From: Novosphingobium endophyticum
GTDB taxonomy: Bacteria; Pseudomonadota; Alphaproteobacteria; Sphingomonadales; Sphingomonadaceae
Reading direction: 5' to 3'
Assembly (NCBI RefSeq): GCF_014640675.1
Contig: NZ_BMHK01000011.1
Coordinates: 62,001 to 126,000 of the forward strand
DNA: 64,000 nucleotides
Positions 35,921 to 44,114 of this stretch are shown piece by piece (positions within the stretch are counted from its first letter, which is position 1; each line of letters starts with the position of its first letter). Position numbers and translations under genes: made by a program. The notes beneath the pieces were generated by a model. It was given only the letters and a program-made list of their open reading frames with translations. It did not search any database and had not been told where the DNA came from.

Positions 35921-36243
35921 ACCCCTGCTACCCTTTCGTTGAACTGTGTGGTCATCGCATAAAGCCCGGCGCGGACCGGGCCGTATTTCTCGACCCCCTC
36001 GCGCATGAGCCGGATGTAATCGGCCCACGCGATGCCGCACAGCGCGGCGAAATGCATCAGGATCTGGCCGTTTACGCCCAGCACGTAGAGCAGCCCGATA
36101 TCGTGTTCGAGCAGAGCGGTCCGTTCCTCGTCCGTCAGGTCGTAGCCTTCGAGCAGCGAGGCGGGCTCTGCCTGCCACAACCGCTTGGCCGCATCGTCGC
36201 GGTTGAGGACGTAGAGGACCTTGGAAAGCTGATAGAGGCTCAT
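35917..36243 (-). CDS. LigA-type small subunit of extradiol dioxygenase
   Basis: A 108-residue all-helical protein of the LigA family (LSKVLYVLNRDDAAKRLWQAEP; LLEGYDLTDEERTALLEHD; YVLGVNGQILMHFAALCGI). In protocatechuate 4,5-dioxygenase, LigA caps the active site of LigB. It overlaps hpaG2 (36240-36243) and the LigB-type gene (35917-35920) by ATGA, which forces near-equal translation of the two subunits. A separate LigA subunit in an Hpa-type operon is unusual, because classical HpaD enzymes lack it. Confidence 0.85.
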   Translation of the reverse strand: MSLYQLSKVLYVLNRDDAAKRLWQAEPASLLEGYDLTDEERTALLEHDIGLLYVLGVNGQILMHFAALCGIAWADYIRLMREGVEKYGPVRAGLYAMTTQFNERVAGV

Positions 36244-36992
36244 GCCGGAACCAGATGGTTGACCAGGCGGCCAACCCCTTCGATTTCGCAGAAGACGGTG
36301 TCGCCCGCAGCGCAGAAATGGACGCCCTGCGGCGTGCCGGTCAGGATCATGTCGCCCGGCATCAGTGTGGTTACCAATGAAAGATACGACACGAGACCCG
36401 CGACGCTGAGGATCATGTCGGCGGTGCTGCCGTCCTGCACCACGTCGCCGTTGACCGAAGTCGTCAGGCGCAGCGCCTGCGGATCGGCCACGTGGCTGGC
36501 ATCGACGATCCAGGGCCCGATCGGCGTCGTGGCATCGCGGTTCTTCACCCGGGCATTCGGGCGGTAGTAGTTTTCCAGATACTCGCGGATCGCGTAGTCG
36601 TTGGCGACCGTGTAGCCGCTCACGTAGCCAAGTGCGTCCGCCTCTGCCACGTTGCGGGCGGGTTTGCCGATCACGGCGACCAGTTCGCATTCGGGATGCA
36701 TCTGGTTGCCGTCAGCGGGGCGGGGCGTGTCGCCATCGTGTCCGACGAAGCAGTTGTCGCCCTTCATGAAGACCAGCGGGGTCGCCAGTTTGGGCGCAAA
36801 GCCCAGTTCCTTGTTGTGGTCGGCGTAGTTCAGCCCCAGCGCATAGACCGCTGCACCCCGCTGCACGGGCGGAAGCCAGTGCGCATCGGAGGCAGCGATA
36901 ACCTGTCCGTTCGGCAGGCGCAGCCCGCTGTCGCCATCGACCACTTCGGCCCAGACATCACACCCGCGATGAAAGATCCTCGCCCGCTTCAT
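36240..36992 (-). CDS. hpaG2: HpaG C-terminal-type FAH protein (isomerase/decarboxylase, HpaG2)
   Basis: A 250-residue FAH-superfamily protein matching the C-terminal half of E. coli HpaG, which decarboxylates 5-oxopent-3-ene-1,2,5-tricarboxylate and isomerises the product. Metal ligands are E101 and E103 (HPECELVAVIG) and D132 (ANDYAIREYLENYYRPN). The ATG at 36992 overlaps the preceding stop (ATGA). With the metal-less partner encoded just upstream it forms a split version of the fused E. coli enzyme. Confidence 0.88.
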   Translation of the reverse strand: MKRARIFHRGCDVWAEVVDGDSGLRLPNGQVIAASDAHWLPPVQRGAAVYALGLNYADHNKELGFAPKLATPLVFMKGDNCFVGHDGDTPRPADGNQMHPECELVAVIGKPARNVAEADALGYVSGYTVANDYAIREYLENYYRPNARVKNRDATTPIGPWIVDASHVADPQALRLTTSVNGDVVQDGSTADMILSVAGLVSYLSLVTTLMPGDMILTGTPQGVHFCAAGDTVFCEIEGVGRLVNHLVPA

Positions 36993-37606
36993 GCCGCGAT
37001 CTCCCGCATTGCGACTTCGAGTGGCGGGATACCATCTGCCTCTACCCGCAGAATTGCGCCACCTGTGACCGTCGGTGCATCGCCGGGCAGTCCGACAAGC
37101 AGGACGTCGCCAGCCTTCAGTGTCATGAACGCGCCGAGATCGGCGATCAGCGTTGCAACTGGGCGAACCAACCGGTCCAGCGACCATTCGTGGATGCAGG
37201 TGCCGTCCGCGAGAAGTCGGATCGAAGGTGGTACACGGAGGTCAGTGAAGCCGCCCAGCGCAAGCCGGTCGTCCGCATTCTTCTGCGCCACAGCCGGTCG
37301 ATAGTAGCTATCTGAAGTGACCGATAGATCGAGCGCCAAGGCAACGGCGCCGATGCAGTTGTTCGCTTCATCGGCCGAAACGCCCCTCGTGTCGCGGGCG
37401 ATCAGTACTGCCAGCGTGGTGGCGGCAGTCAGCCCGCCATCGGGTACGGCGACCGGCCCGTGCGCAATGCTAGCCAGCGGCTTCATGTACACGACAGGGG
37501 CGACCGGCGGCTTTGCGTAGGGTTTATCGTCGAACTGGGCGGCAAGCGCCTCTCGCTCCGGCGCGTCGTTCAGAACGACGCCATAGATATTGCCCGCGAT
37601 AGTCAC
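36989..37606 (-). CDS. hpaG1: HpaG N-terminal-type FAH protein lacking metal ligands (HpaG1)
   Basis: A 205-residue FAH-like protein matching the N-terminal half of fused HpaG. The E-x-E...D triad found in its partner is absent (AATTLAVLIARDT and LALDLS in the equivalent places), so it is probably a structural or non-metal domain. It is the first gene of the hpa operon. The 68-nt space to the divergent MarR gene holds an HpaR-type operator candidate. Genes encoded separately as hpaG1/hpaG2 are known in other proteobacteria. Confidence 0.82.
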   Translation of the reverse strand: MTIAGNIYGVVLNDAPEREALAAQFDDKPYAKPPVAPVVYMKPLASIAHGPVAVPDGGLTAATTLAVLIARDTRGVSADEANNCIGAVALALDLSVTSDSYYRPAVAQKNADDRLALGGFTDLRVPPSIRLLADGTCIHEWSLDRLVRPVATLIADLGAFMTLKAGDVLLVGLPGDAPTVTGGAILRVEADGIPPLEVAMREIAA

Positions 37607-37626
37607 GAGGCACTCTCCAAATTGTT

Positions 37627-37639
37627 TATCACGTTAAGT
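37627..37639. promoter_or_regulatory. HpaR-type operator candidate (TATCACGTTAAGT)
   Basis: Lies in the 68-nt space between hpaG1 and the divergent MarR gene. It matches ACTTAACATGATA (39784-39796, opposite strand) at 12 of 13 positions, in front of the HpaE gene. This sharing suggests one MarR-family repressor acting on both promoters. Confidence 0.55.
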
Positions 37640-37674
37640 TTGAGTCGGCGCGAATTGTATGGCAAGGCAGAGCC

Positions 37675-38160
37675 ATGGTCGAACCTTCTGTCCTGCCGCC
37701 CTATCCGCAATCCCTGGCCGGAAGGCTGCTTGCCGCGAGAGAGGCCGTAATGGCGCCCATTCGCCCCATCCTCCGCGCTGCGGGGATGACCGACCAGCAA
37801 TGGCGCGTCGTCCGGGTGCTGTCCGAAGCGGACGGCCCGCTCGATGCCAGCACCGTGGCCGAAGCGGCGCTGCTTCACGCACCCAGTGTGACGCGCGTGG
37901 TTCGCGAACTGGAGGATCGCGGGCTGCTTAGCCGCGCGGCCGATCCGGCCGATCGTCGCAGGTCCGTGATCGCGATCTCCGAGGCTGGCGAAGCACTCGT
38001 TCGCGACACTGCCGCGCAGACCTCGATCATGCTGTCCCGCTATGGCGAAGCCTTCGGCAAGGAGCGGCTGGCGAGATTCATCGCCGAAGCCGCCGCCTTG
38101 TCCGAAGCTCTCTCCGCATTCGCGCCAAGCGATGTTGCATCGTCCCGCGAAGGGGTCTGA
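37675..38160 (+). CDS. hpaR: MarR-family regulator, HpaR-like
   Basis: A 161-residue winged-helix MarR protein (MTDQQWRVVRVLSEADGP; ALLHAPSVTRVVRELEDRGLLSR; DPADRRRSVIAISEAG). HpaR/HpcR repress homoprotocatechuate operons and are relieved by the aromatic substrate. It is divergent from hpaG1 and convergent with hpaE, exactly where such a regulator belongs. The ATG at 37675 has AAGGCAGAG upstream. The symbol rests mainly on this context. Confidence 0.85.
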   Translation: MVEPSVLPPYPQSLAGRLLAAREAVMAPIRPILRAAGMTDQQWRVVRVLSEADGPLDASTVAEAALLHAPSVTRVVRELEDRGLLSRAADPADRRRSVIAISEAGEALVRDTAAQTSIMLSRYGEAFGKERLARFIAEAAALSEALSAFAPSDVASSREGV

Positions 38161-38190
38161 TACCGCGAGGATCGGCGCGAGCGTCACGTC

Positions 38191-39693
38191 TCAGGCACCC
38201 AGCCGCTGGATCTTGTGCGTGCCCTTGGCCAGCGCCACGTTCTTCGTCTCCATGTAGAAGTCGAAGCTCCAGTCGCCGCCATCGCGGCCGATGCCGCTGG
38301 ATTTCGTTCCGCCGAACGGGGTGGGCAGATGGCGCACGTTCTCGCTGTTGACCCAGACCATGCCGACATCCATCGCTTCCGACACGCGCAGTGCCCTGCC
38401 GACATCGCTGGTCCACAGGTAACCGGCGAGGCCGTATTCGACATCGTTCGCCTTGGCGATGGCGTCTGCTTCATCGTCGAACGGGATCGCGGTAAGGACG
38501 GGGCCGAAGATTTCTTCCTGCGCCACGCGCATCGTCTGTTCGGCGCCGGTGAACAGGGTAGGCTGGAAATAGAAGCCGTCACCTTCGACCGGAGCGCCGC
38601 CCGCAGCGATGGTCGCGCCCTGACTGGTCGCGATTTCCATGTAGCTGCTGACCTTGGCAAGGTGGCGGGGGTGGATCAGCGGGCCGACTTCGGTCGCCTT
38701 GTCGAAAGGATCGCCGACCTTCAGGTTCTTTGCACGTTCGGCCACTTTCGCGGTGAAGCTGTCATAGATCGAACGCTGGACCAGCAGCCGCGAGGAAGAG
38801 GTGCAGCGCTGGCCGTTCAGCGAATAGATCATGAACACGGCGGCATCGACCGCCCGTTCGATATCGGCATCGTCGAACACGACGACAGGGTTCTTGCCGC
38901 CCAGTTCGAAGTGGACGCGCTTCAGCGTTGTCGCACCCTGCCGCATGATGGCCGAACCGGTTGAAGACTCCCCGACGAAGGCGATGGCCTTGATGTCGGG
39001 ATGTTCGGTCAGCCGCTTGCCCGTCGTTTCGCCAAGGCCGTTGACCGCGTTGAACACGCCATCGGGAAGGCCGGCTTCGTGCGCGATCTCGACCAGCAGG
39101 CGCGCGGAATAAGGCGACCATTCGGCAGGCTTGTGAACGACGGTGCAACCGGCGGCAAGGGCGGGTGCAATCTTCCAAGTCGACAGCATGAACGGCGTGT
39201 TCCACGGCGTGATGACCGCAACCGGACCGATCGCCTTGCGCGAGGTATAGTTCAGGTGCTCTGCGCTCGGCAGGGCAAGGCCGTCTGCCGCTGAAGGCGC
39301 GCGGTCGGCGAAGAAGCGGAAGTTCTCCGCCCCGCGCAGCGCGGCCTTCGACATGAAGCGCCATGCCTGTCCGGAATCGAGGCATTCGACTGCGGCGATC
39401 TCGTCCGCGCGGGCAACGATGAGGTCGGCGACCTTGTTCAGGATCTTGCGCCGCGTTTCGGGCGGCGTTGCGGACCATTCGGGGAAGGCGCGATGGGCGG
39501 CGGCGACTGCGTCGTCCACCTCGTCCGCAGTCGCGTCGCGCGCCTGGCTGATGACATTGCCGGTCGACGGGTCGTACACATCGAAAGCGGTGCCCGCGCC
39601 GTCGCGCGGTTTCCCGTCGATGAAGTGGGACAACATGCCGTCGCCATACTGGGCGGCCATCGCCTGCACGGACTTGAGCGCAGTTTCACGCAT
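38191..39693 (-). CDS. hpaE: 5-carboxymethyl-2-hydroxymuconate semialdehyde dehydrogenase (HpaE-like ALDH)
   Basis: A 500-residue ALDH with ITPWNTPFMLSTWKIAP, general base E263 (FELGG) and nucleophile C297 (NGQRCTSS), as in HpaE/HpcC enzymes, which oxidise the ring-fission semialdehyde to 5-carboxymethyl-2-hydroxymuconate. The ATG lies at 39693. It is transcribed separately from hpaG1, behind a promoter with HpaR-type sites and a hairpin-like palindrome, and is convergent with the MarR gene (30-nt gap). Position and style support the Hpa role over a generic benzaldehyde dehydrogenase. Confidence 0.87.
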   Translation of the reverse strand: MRETALKSVQAMAAQYGDGMLSHFIDGKPRDGAGTAFDVYDPSTGNVISQARDATADEVDDAVAAAHRAFPEWSATPPETRRKILNKVADLIVARADEIAAVECLDSGQAWRFMSKAALRGAENFRFFADRAPSAADGLALPSAEHLNYTSRKAIGPVAVITPWNTPFMLSTWKIAPALAAGCTVVHKPAEWSPYSARLLVEIAHEAGLPDGVFNAVNGLGETTGKRLTEHPDIKAIAFVGESSTGSAIMRQGATTLKRVHFELGGKNPVVVFDDADIERAVDAAVFMIYSLNGQRCTSSSRLLVQRSIYDSFTAKVAERAKNLKVGDPFDKATEVGPLIHPRHLAKVSSYMEIATSQGATIAAGGAPVEGDGFYFQPTLFTGAEQTMRVAQEEIFGPVLTAIPFDDEADAIAKANDVEYGLAGYLWTSDVGRALRVSEAMDVGMVWVNSENVRHLPTPFGGTKSSGIGRDGGDWSFDFYMETKNVALAKGTHKIQRLGA

Positions 39694-39783
39694 CGGATCT
39701 ATCTCTCCGGCTAATCGGCCCGGGATGCGGCGGAATGTCTGCTGCGCCCGACGGGCCTTCGATTCGTCTCGGTCACCTCAATG

Positions 39784-39825
39784 ACTTAACATGATAACTA
39801 TTGCAAGATAGTTATTGTGTTAACT
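39784..39825. promoter_or_regulatory. Operator cluster in the hpaE promoter
   Basis: Two copies of a TATYRYGTTAAST-like element face apart: ACTTAACATGATA (39784-39796, minus) and TATTGTGTTAACT (39813-39825, plus). Between and overlapping them is a perfect inverted repeat ATAACTAT-N6-ATAGTTAT (39794-39815). The region is strongly AT-rich. It fits a MarR/HpaR operator over the minus-strand hpaE promoter. Confidence 0.6.
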
Positions 39826-39844
39826 AAATTGCCTTCCTCTCGTC

Positions 39845-41257
39845 TCAGTGCTGGGAAACGGCCCCGATGTGATCAGCCATGTCGCGTGCCTCGAACCCGT
39901 GCGTCGTGGATTCCGGATCGAGCGGCAGCATCGTCGCGTCCCATGCCTGCCAGGCCGCTTCGAGCTCGGCATAGATCGCCGGTTCGCGCAGCTTGTGGTT
40001 CGCCCGCTCCAGCGGGTCGGCGATGACGTCGAACAGGAAGGTGTTGTCGGCGATCCGCAGGTATTTCCAGCGCCCGCGCCGCATCGCCTGCTGTCCGTGG
40101 TTCTTGTAACGCCAGAACAGGTCACGCTGCGGCAGGTCGCCGCCCTGCAGGGCGGGGCGGATGTCCAGCCCGTCGCTTGGAAAGGCCGCGTCCTGATTGC
40201 CGCCGCCCGCCGCCACGAAAGTCGGCAGCCAGTCCATCGACATGATCGGCGCGTCGCTTTTCGTTCCGGGCTGCGTCAAACCCGGCCAGACGACGATCGC
40301 GGGAATGCGCAATCCCCCTTCGAGCAGCTCGCCCTTCTTGCCGGAGAATGGCCAGGTATCGGAATAGCGCTCTCCGCCATTGTCGCTGGTGAACACGATC
40401 ACGGTATTGTCGTCGATGCCCAGCTTGCGCACTGCATCGACGATCCGGCCTACCTGATAATCCAGCCGGGTCACCATTTCCGCATAAGTGGCCAGCGAAC
40501 CACCATCCCAGTCCATCATCGCGAACATGCCGGGCAAGGCGTTCAGGCGGTCGGATTCGGCCTTGTCATCCGGCCCTTCCCACGGCCAGTGCGGCGCGGT
40601 GAAGTGCAGGCTCATGAACCATGGCTGGTCTCTTTTCGACTGTTCCGAGATCGTTTCGATCGCGCGGTCGGCCAGCAGGTCGGTGAGGTAGCCGGTTTCC
40701 TCGATCAGGGTTTCACCGTCCCACAAGTCGGGCATGTGCGCGAAATCGTGCGTGAAATAATCGACGCCGCCGTTGCGGATGCCCCAGAACTCGTCATAGC
40801 CGCTCTTCAGCGGGCCGTAATCCGGCAGCTGACCCATGTGCCATTTGCCGTTCAGGCTGGTGTGGTAACCGGCCTTGCGCAGCAGGGAGGCAACGGTCGG
40901 ATGTTCGGGCGGCAGGCCGATCTTGCGCAGCGCAAGCGGTTCTTCCAGTCCGACCGGAAGGCGGTACTGGTACCGCCCGGTGATCAGCCCCACCCGCGTC
41001 GCGGTGCACACCGCGCTGTTGGCATAGGCGCTGGTAAAGGACATGCCCCGATCGGCCAATGCATCGATGTGCGGCGTGCGATAGTCGCGGCGGCCGTAGC
41101 AGGACAAGTCGGCATAGCCGAGGTCGTCGGCCATGATGAACAGGAAATTGGGCTGCTTGCGGCCCGATCCGGCGTGCAGGGGCGAAGTGGCGGCGATCCC
41201 TGTCGCGGCCAATCCTGCCAGAACGGTGCGGCGGTCGATGCTGTTGGTCTTGTTCAT
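39845..41257 (-). CDS. Type I sulfatase (arylsulfatase family), Tat-exported
   Basis: A 470-residue alkaline-phosphatase-fold sulfatase. A Tat signal (RRTVLAGLAATGIAATSPLHA) predicts periplasmic location. The sulfatase signature is C84-TATR (SAVCTATRVGL), with Ala rather than the common Pro; C84 would be converted to formylglycine by an FGE, which is not encoded here. Metal ligands begin with D44/D45 (MADDLGYAD). It is last in the operon with the cresol-dehydrogenase-like flavoprotein and cytochrome, so a phenyl sulfate such as p-cresyl sulfate is a possible substrate (inference). Confidence 0.87.
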   Translation of the reverse strand: MNKTNSIDRRTVLAGLAATGIAATSPLHAGSGRKQPNFLFIMADDLGYADLSCYGRRDYRTPHIDALADRGMSFTSAYANSAVCTATRVGLITGRYQYRLPVGLEEPLALRKIGLPPEHPTVASLLRKAGYHTSLNGKWHMGQLPDYGPLKSGYDEFWGIRNGGVDYFTHDFAHMPDLWDGETLIEETGYLTDLLADRAIETISEQSKRDQPWFMSLHFTAPHWPWEGPDDKAESDRLNALPGMFAMMDWDGGSLATYAEMVTRLDYQVGRIVDAVRKLGIDDNTVIVFTSDNGGERYSDTWPFSGKKGELLEGGLRIPAIVVWPGLTQPGTKSDAPIMSMDWLPTFVAAGGGNQDAAFPSDGLDIRPALQGGDLPQRDLFWRYKNHGQQAMRRGRWKYLRIADNTFLFDVIADPLERANHKLREPAIYAELEAAWQAWDATMLPLDPESTTHGFEARDMADHIGAVSQH

Positions 41258-41286
41258 ATTGTTGCCTCCCGGGGGGCTTTGCGTTT

Positions 41287-41694
41287 TCAGTCGGGCCGGG
41301 CCGGAATGGCGGGTTCCGGCTCATGGCTCAGGTACGCGCCCAGCGCGGCGAGTTCGTCGTCGGATATTTCGGTCTTGCGGAACGGCGGCATGACCATGAT
41401 CCCGTTGCGCACGAAATAGGCGACGATTTCGGGCGTCAGATCGTCCCGCTCCTCCAGCGCAGCGGGTATTTCGCCGTTGTATTTCTGGGCCAGCGATGCG
41501 GTGCCGGGGTAGCGCGGGCCGGCGGCATGGCACGGGGCGCACCACTTGTCGAAGACCTGCTCCCCCGGTGATGCGGGGGCAAGTTCGGCAGTCTCGCCAT
41601 CTCCCCCAACTTGCGAGGTATCGGCATCGTCGCGCTGCGAACATGCGGCAAGGGCCAGCGAAGCGGCGACCAGCGACAGGAGCGCGCGGATCAT
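41287..41694 (-). CDS. Cytochrome c lipoprotein, electron acceptor of the VAO-type dehydrogenase
   Basis: A 135-residue class I c-type cytochrome. The N-terminus is a lipoprotein signal with lipobox LAAC18, so it should be anchored to a membrane facing the periplasm. The heme motif is C52-APCH56, with a probable axial Met near 102 (VMPPF). Its start overlaps the stop of the flavoprotein gene (ATGA), as expected for the PchC partner of p-cresol methylhydroxylase or the eugenol hydroxylase cytochrome. The lipid anchor is not typical of PchC. Confidence 0.85.
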   Translation of the reverse strand: MIRALLSLVAASLALAACSQRDDADTSQVGGDGETAELAPASPGEQVFDKWCAPCHAAGPRYPGTASLAQKYNGEIPAALEERDDLTPEIVAYFVRNGIMVMPPFRKTEISDDELAALGAYLSHEPEPAIPARPD

Positions 41695-43376
41695 GATTGC
41701 TTCCGCAAGTGGCGCGGCCAGATGCCGTAGCGGCCGGGCGAAAGGATGCCCTTGGGGTCGATCGCGTCCTTCACCGTTTCGTGGAAGCGAAGCAGCGCGC
41801 CGTCGTTGAAATCGTAGATGCCCATGACCTGATCCTGGAAAAGCGGGGCCGTGCGATATTCGCCCCAGCCATGTTCGGCGCCGATGTCGATCAGTGCGCG
41901 GAAGGCCTTGATGAACTGCTCGTTCATGGCCTGATGCTCCACCACGGGCATGCCGAAGATCATCAGGAACGTCCGTTCGTGGAACCCGGCGGGCATGGCG
42001 AATGGGCGCAGGCCAAGGATCGGCATGTCCTTCAGCACCGGATTGCTGCGCGATGCCTCATCAAACACGCGGTTCGCCTCAAGGATCGCGTCGGCAGTTT
42101 GCGGCACGACTGCGGAGAAGAACAGATGGCCCGTCATCTGCACCGGATTGCCCGGCGTGCGTGCGCCAAGGGCAAAGAACTCAAGGTTCGGGATACCCAT
42201 GTCCTGCGCCCAGACGGTGCTTTCGGCAGCCGCCTTTTTGAAGTCCGTGATCAGGGGGCCGGTTTCGAAGCCCACGCCCTTGATCCGCGATTTCGCCCGC
42301 GCCTGTATCGCTTCCCACTTCGCCTTTACGACGTTCTCGGGGCCGTACATGCTGAGGTATAGCTTCCAATACGGCAGGTCGTTGTCGATGCCGTATCGCT
42401 CAAGCTCCGGCGAGTATCCGACCTTGGCCTCTCCGATCAGTTTCATCTGTTCTGGCGCCAATTGCGGCGGGCCGTTGTAGAAGATGTCGACCAGCGCCTT
42501 GGTATCGCCGGGCGAGCCGAGCAGCGGGCTGCCAAGCTGGGGCGCACCATCGCACAGGCCGCTGTTCTCGGCCCATTTCAGAAGTTCGACCATCTCGTGC
42601 AGGTCGTCGTACCGGGTGGCCGTGACTTCGACTTTCAGCATCGCCTCCGGCTCCGGCATCAGCCAGAAGCCCATCTTGGTGACGATGCCGAAATTGGACT
42701 GCGAAAACAGGCCGTCGATCACCGGGCCGTAGCCCAGCTTGAACTGCGCCCATGTCTTCGCATCGGGCAGGGCACCCATGCCGGTGCGCATCACTTCGCC
42801 ATTGGCCAGCACGACTTCCATGCCGCAATGCGCATCGAAGTGGTTGCGGAAACGCGATGCGGTGTGCCCGACGCCATGATCCAGCGCATTGCCGATGGGG
42901 CTTCCCCAGCCGGGATCGGGGCAGTCGATCCAGACTTTCAGCCCCTTTTCCTGAATGTAGTTGTACAGGTCGAAGTAGCTGACGCCCGGTTCGACGATGG
43001 CGTAGTGATTGCTTTCGCTAACCTCGATGATGCGGTTCATCCGCTTCAGGTCGAGCACCACGCATCCCGAGTAATTGGGCGCCGACCCGCCGTAACCGAG
43101 GTTGCGACCGGTGGAGATGGTGTAGAGCGGTATCGAATGTTCGTTGGCGATGCGCACGATCGCCTGCACTTCCTCTACCGATCGGGGCGCGACCGCGGCC
43201 GATGCGGTGCGTTCGTCCTCTTCGCCGCGCAAGGGGGAATAGGCGTCGCGATAGAGGTCGAGATCCTCGTCGCTGGTAAAGACCCATTCCTCGCCCACGA
43301 CGCCGGCAAAGGCCGCAATGGCAGTGGCAAAGACCGATGGCGAAATTCCGGTTGGTGTACGCATGGTTTCAGACAA
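41691..43376 (-). CDS. VAO/PCMH-family flavoprotein (4-cresol dehydrogenase/eugenol hydroxylase-like)
   Basis: A 561-residue vanillyl-alcohol-oxidase-family dehydrogenase with a PCMH-type FAD-binding domain (PLYTISTGRNLGYGG; VLDLKRMNRII; DHGVGHTASRFRNHF) and a substrate cap domain. It hydroxylates the benzylic carbon of 4-alkylphenols through a quinone methide, passing electrons to the cytochrome encoded next. Length fits PchF, EugB and VAO. No export signal is visible, so export with a partner would be needed if it works in the periplasm. The substrate could be p-cresol, 4-ethylphenol or eugenol-type phenols. Confidence 0.86.
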   Translation of the reverse strand: MSETMRTPTGISPSVFATAIAAFAGVVGEEWVFTSDEDLDLYRDAYSPLRGEEDERTASAAVAPRSVEEVQAIVRIANEHSIPLYTISTGRNLGYGGSAPNYSGCVVLDLKRMNRIIEVSESNHYAIVEPGVSYFDLYNYIQEKGLKVWIDCPDPGWGSPIGNALDHGVGHTASRFRNHFDAHCGMEVVLANGEVMRTGMGALPDAKTWAQFKLGYGPVIDGLFSQSNFGIVTKMGFWLMPEPEAMLKVEVTATRYDDLHEMVELLKWAENSGLCDGAPQLGSPLLGSPGDTKALVDIFYNGPPQLAPEQMKLIGEAKVGYSPELERYGIDNDLPYWKLYLSMYGPENVVKAKWEAIQARAKSRIKGVGFETGPLITDFKKAAAESTVWAQDMGIPNLEFFALGARTPGNPVQMTGHLFFSAVVPQTADAILEANRVFDEASRSNPVLKDMPILGLRPFAMPAGFHERTFLMIFGMPVVEHQAMNEQFIKAFRALIDIGAEHGWGEYRTAPLFQDQVMGIYDFNDGALLRFHETVKDAIDPKGILSPGRYGIWPRHLRKQS

Positions 43377-43998
43377 TCATCCAGGAAACGAGCCGGGCCC
43401 GGGCTTGCTGGTGATCGGCGGCAGAGCCGAGGCGACAGGTCTTGAATTCGCGGCGCTGGTTGGCGAGGCAGCCGTTTACTGCCTGCGCCATCCTCTCCGG
43501 CCAGTGGGCGCTGGCCATGGCCCCGTCCATCAGGGCTGCGTGGCTGCTGGCCGGCACATCGACGATGTGGCCAATAGGCAGGCCATTGCCGGCAATTTCA
43601 TGGGTGCCCAGAATGCGCGGTTTGCGGAACTGGCCGATGGCCTGCTGCGACAGCCCGTCCCAGACAGCGCGAGTGGTCAGGCCCACTGCCGCACCGCTCG
43701 ATTTGCGCCAAAGCGGGGTGAGGTGCTCCAGCCAGATGGTCGTCAGTCCGTCCTGCACGTCCAGAACTTGCGCGCCGTTGGCGGACAGGCTGGCTGCGAA
43801 CCGGCGACTTTCGGCGATCCGGCCGTTGGTGATGATGACGTGGATCGGGCCGGAAGGTTCGATAGTTCCGCCACGCAGGATCGGTGAAACCATCGCCGCC
43901 GCACCAAGCGCCACACCGGCACCGATCAAGGCCCTGCGATCAAGCATCAGGCCCCGGTCCGGCTGGCATTGAATGCCGCTGTCGGCTGCTGGTTTCAT
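43369..43998 (-). CDS. Tat-signal protein of unknown function next to the VAO-type gene
   Basis: A 209-residue protein I do not recognise. A twin-arginine signal (LDRRALIGAGVALGAAAMVSP) predicts periplasmic location. The mature part has a Rossmann-like start (IHVIITNGRIAESRRFAASL) and a Trp/Leu-rich centre. The ATG at 43998 has GGAG 8 nt upstream. Its 3' end overlaps the start of the flavoprotein gene by 8 nt, so the two are coupled. A chaperone or Tat-escort role for the signal-less flavoprotein is a testable guess. Confidence 0.6.
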   Translation of the reverse strand: MKPAADSGIQCQPDRGLMLDRRALIGAGVALGAAAMVSPILRGGTIEPSGPIHVIITNGRIAESRRFAASLSANGAQVLDVQDGLTTIWLEHLTPLWRKSSGAAVGLTTRAVWDGLSQQAIGQFRKPRILGTHEIAGNGLPIGHIVDVPASSHAALMDGAMASAHWPERMAQAVNGCLANQRREFKTCRLGSAADHQQARARLVSWMIV

Positions 43999-44114
43999 TG
44001 GTCCCACTCCATATGCCTGCGCGGTCTTTCTGCCGGCGCTCGGCGTGACAGGATCTATCCAATTCCTGAACTAATTTCAATACGCAAAGTATCGTTAATA
44101 TTACGCTGTCCGGA

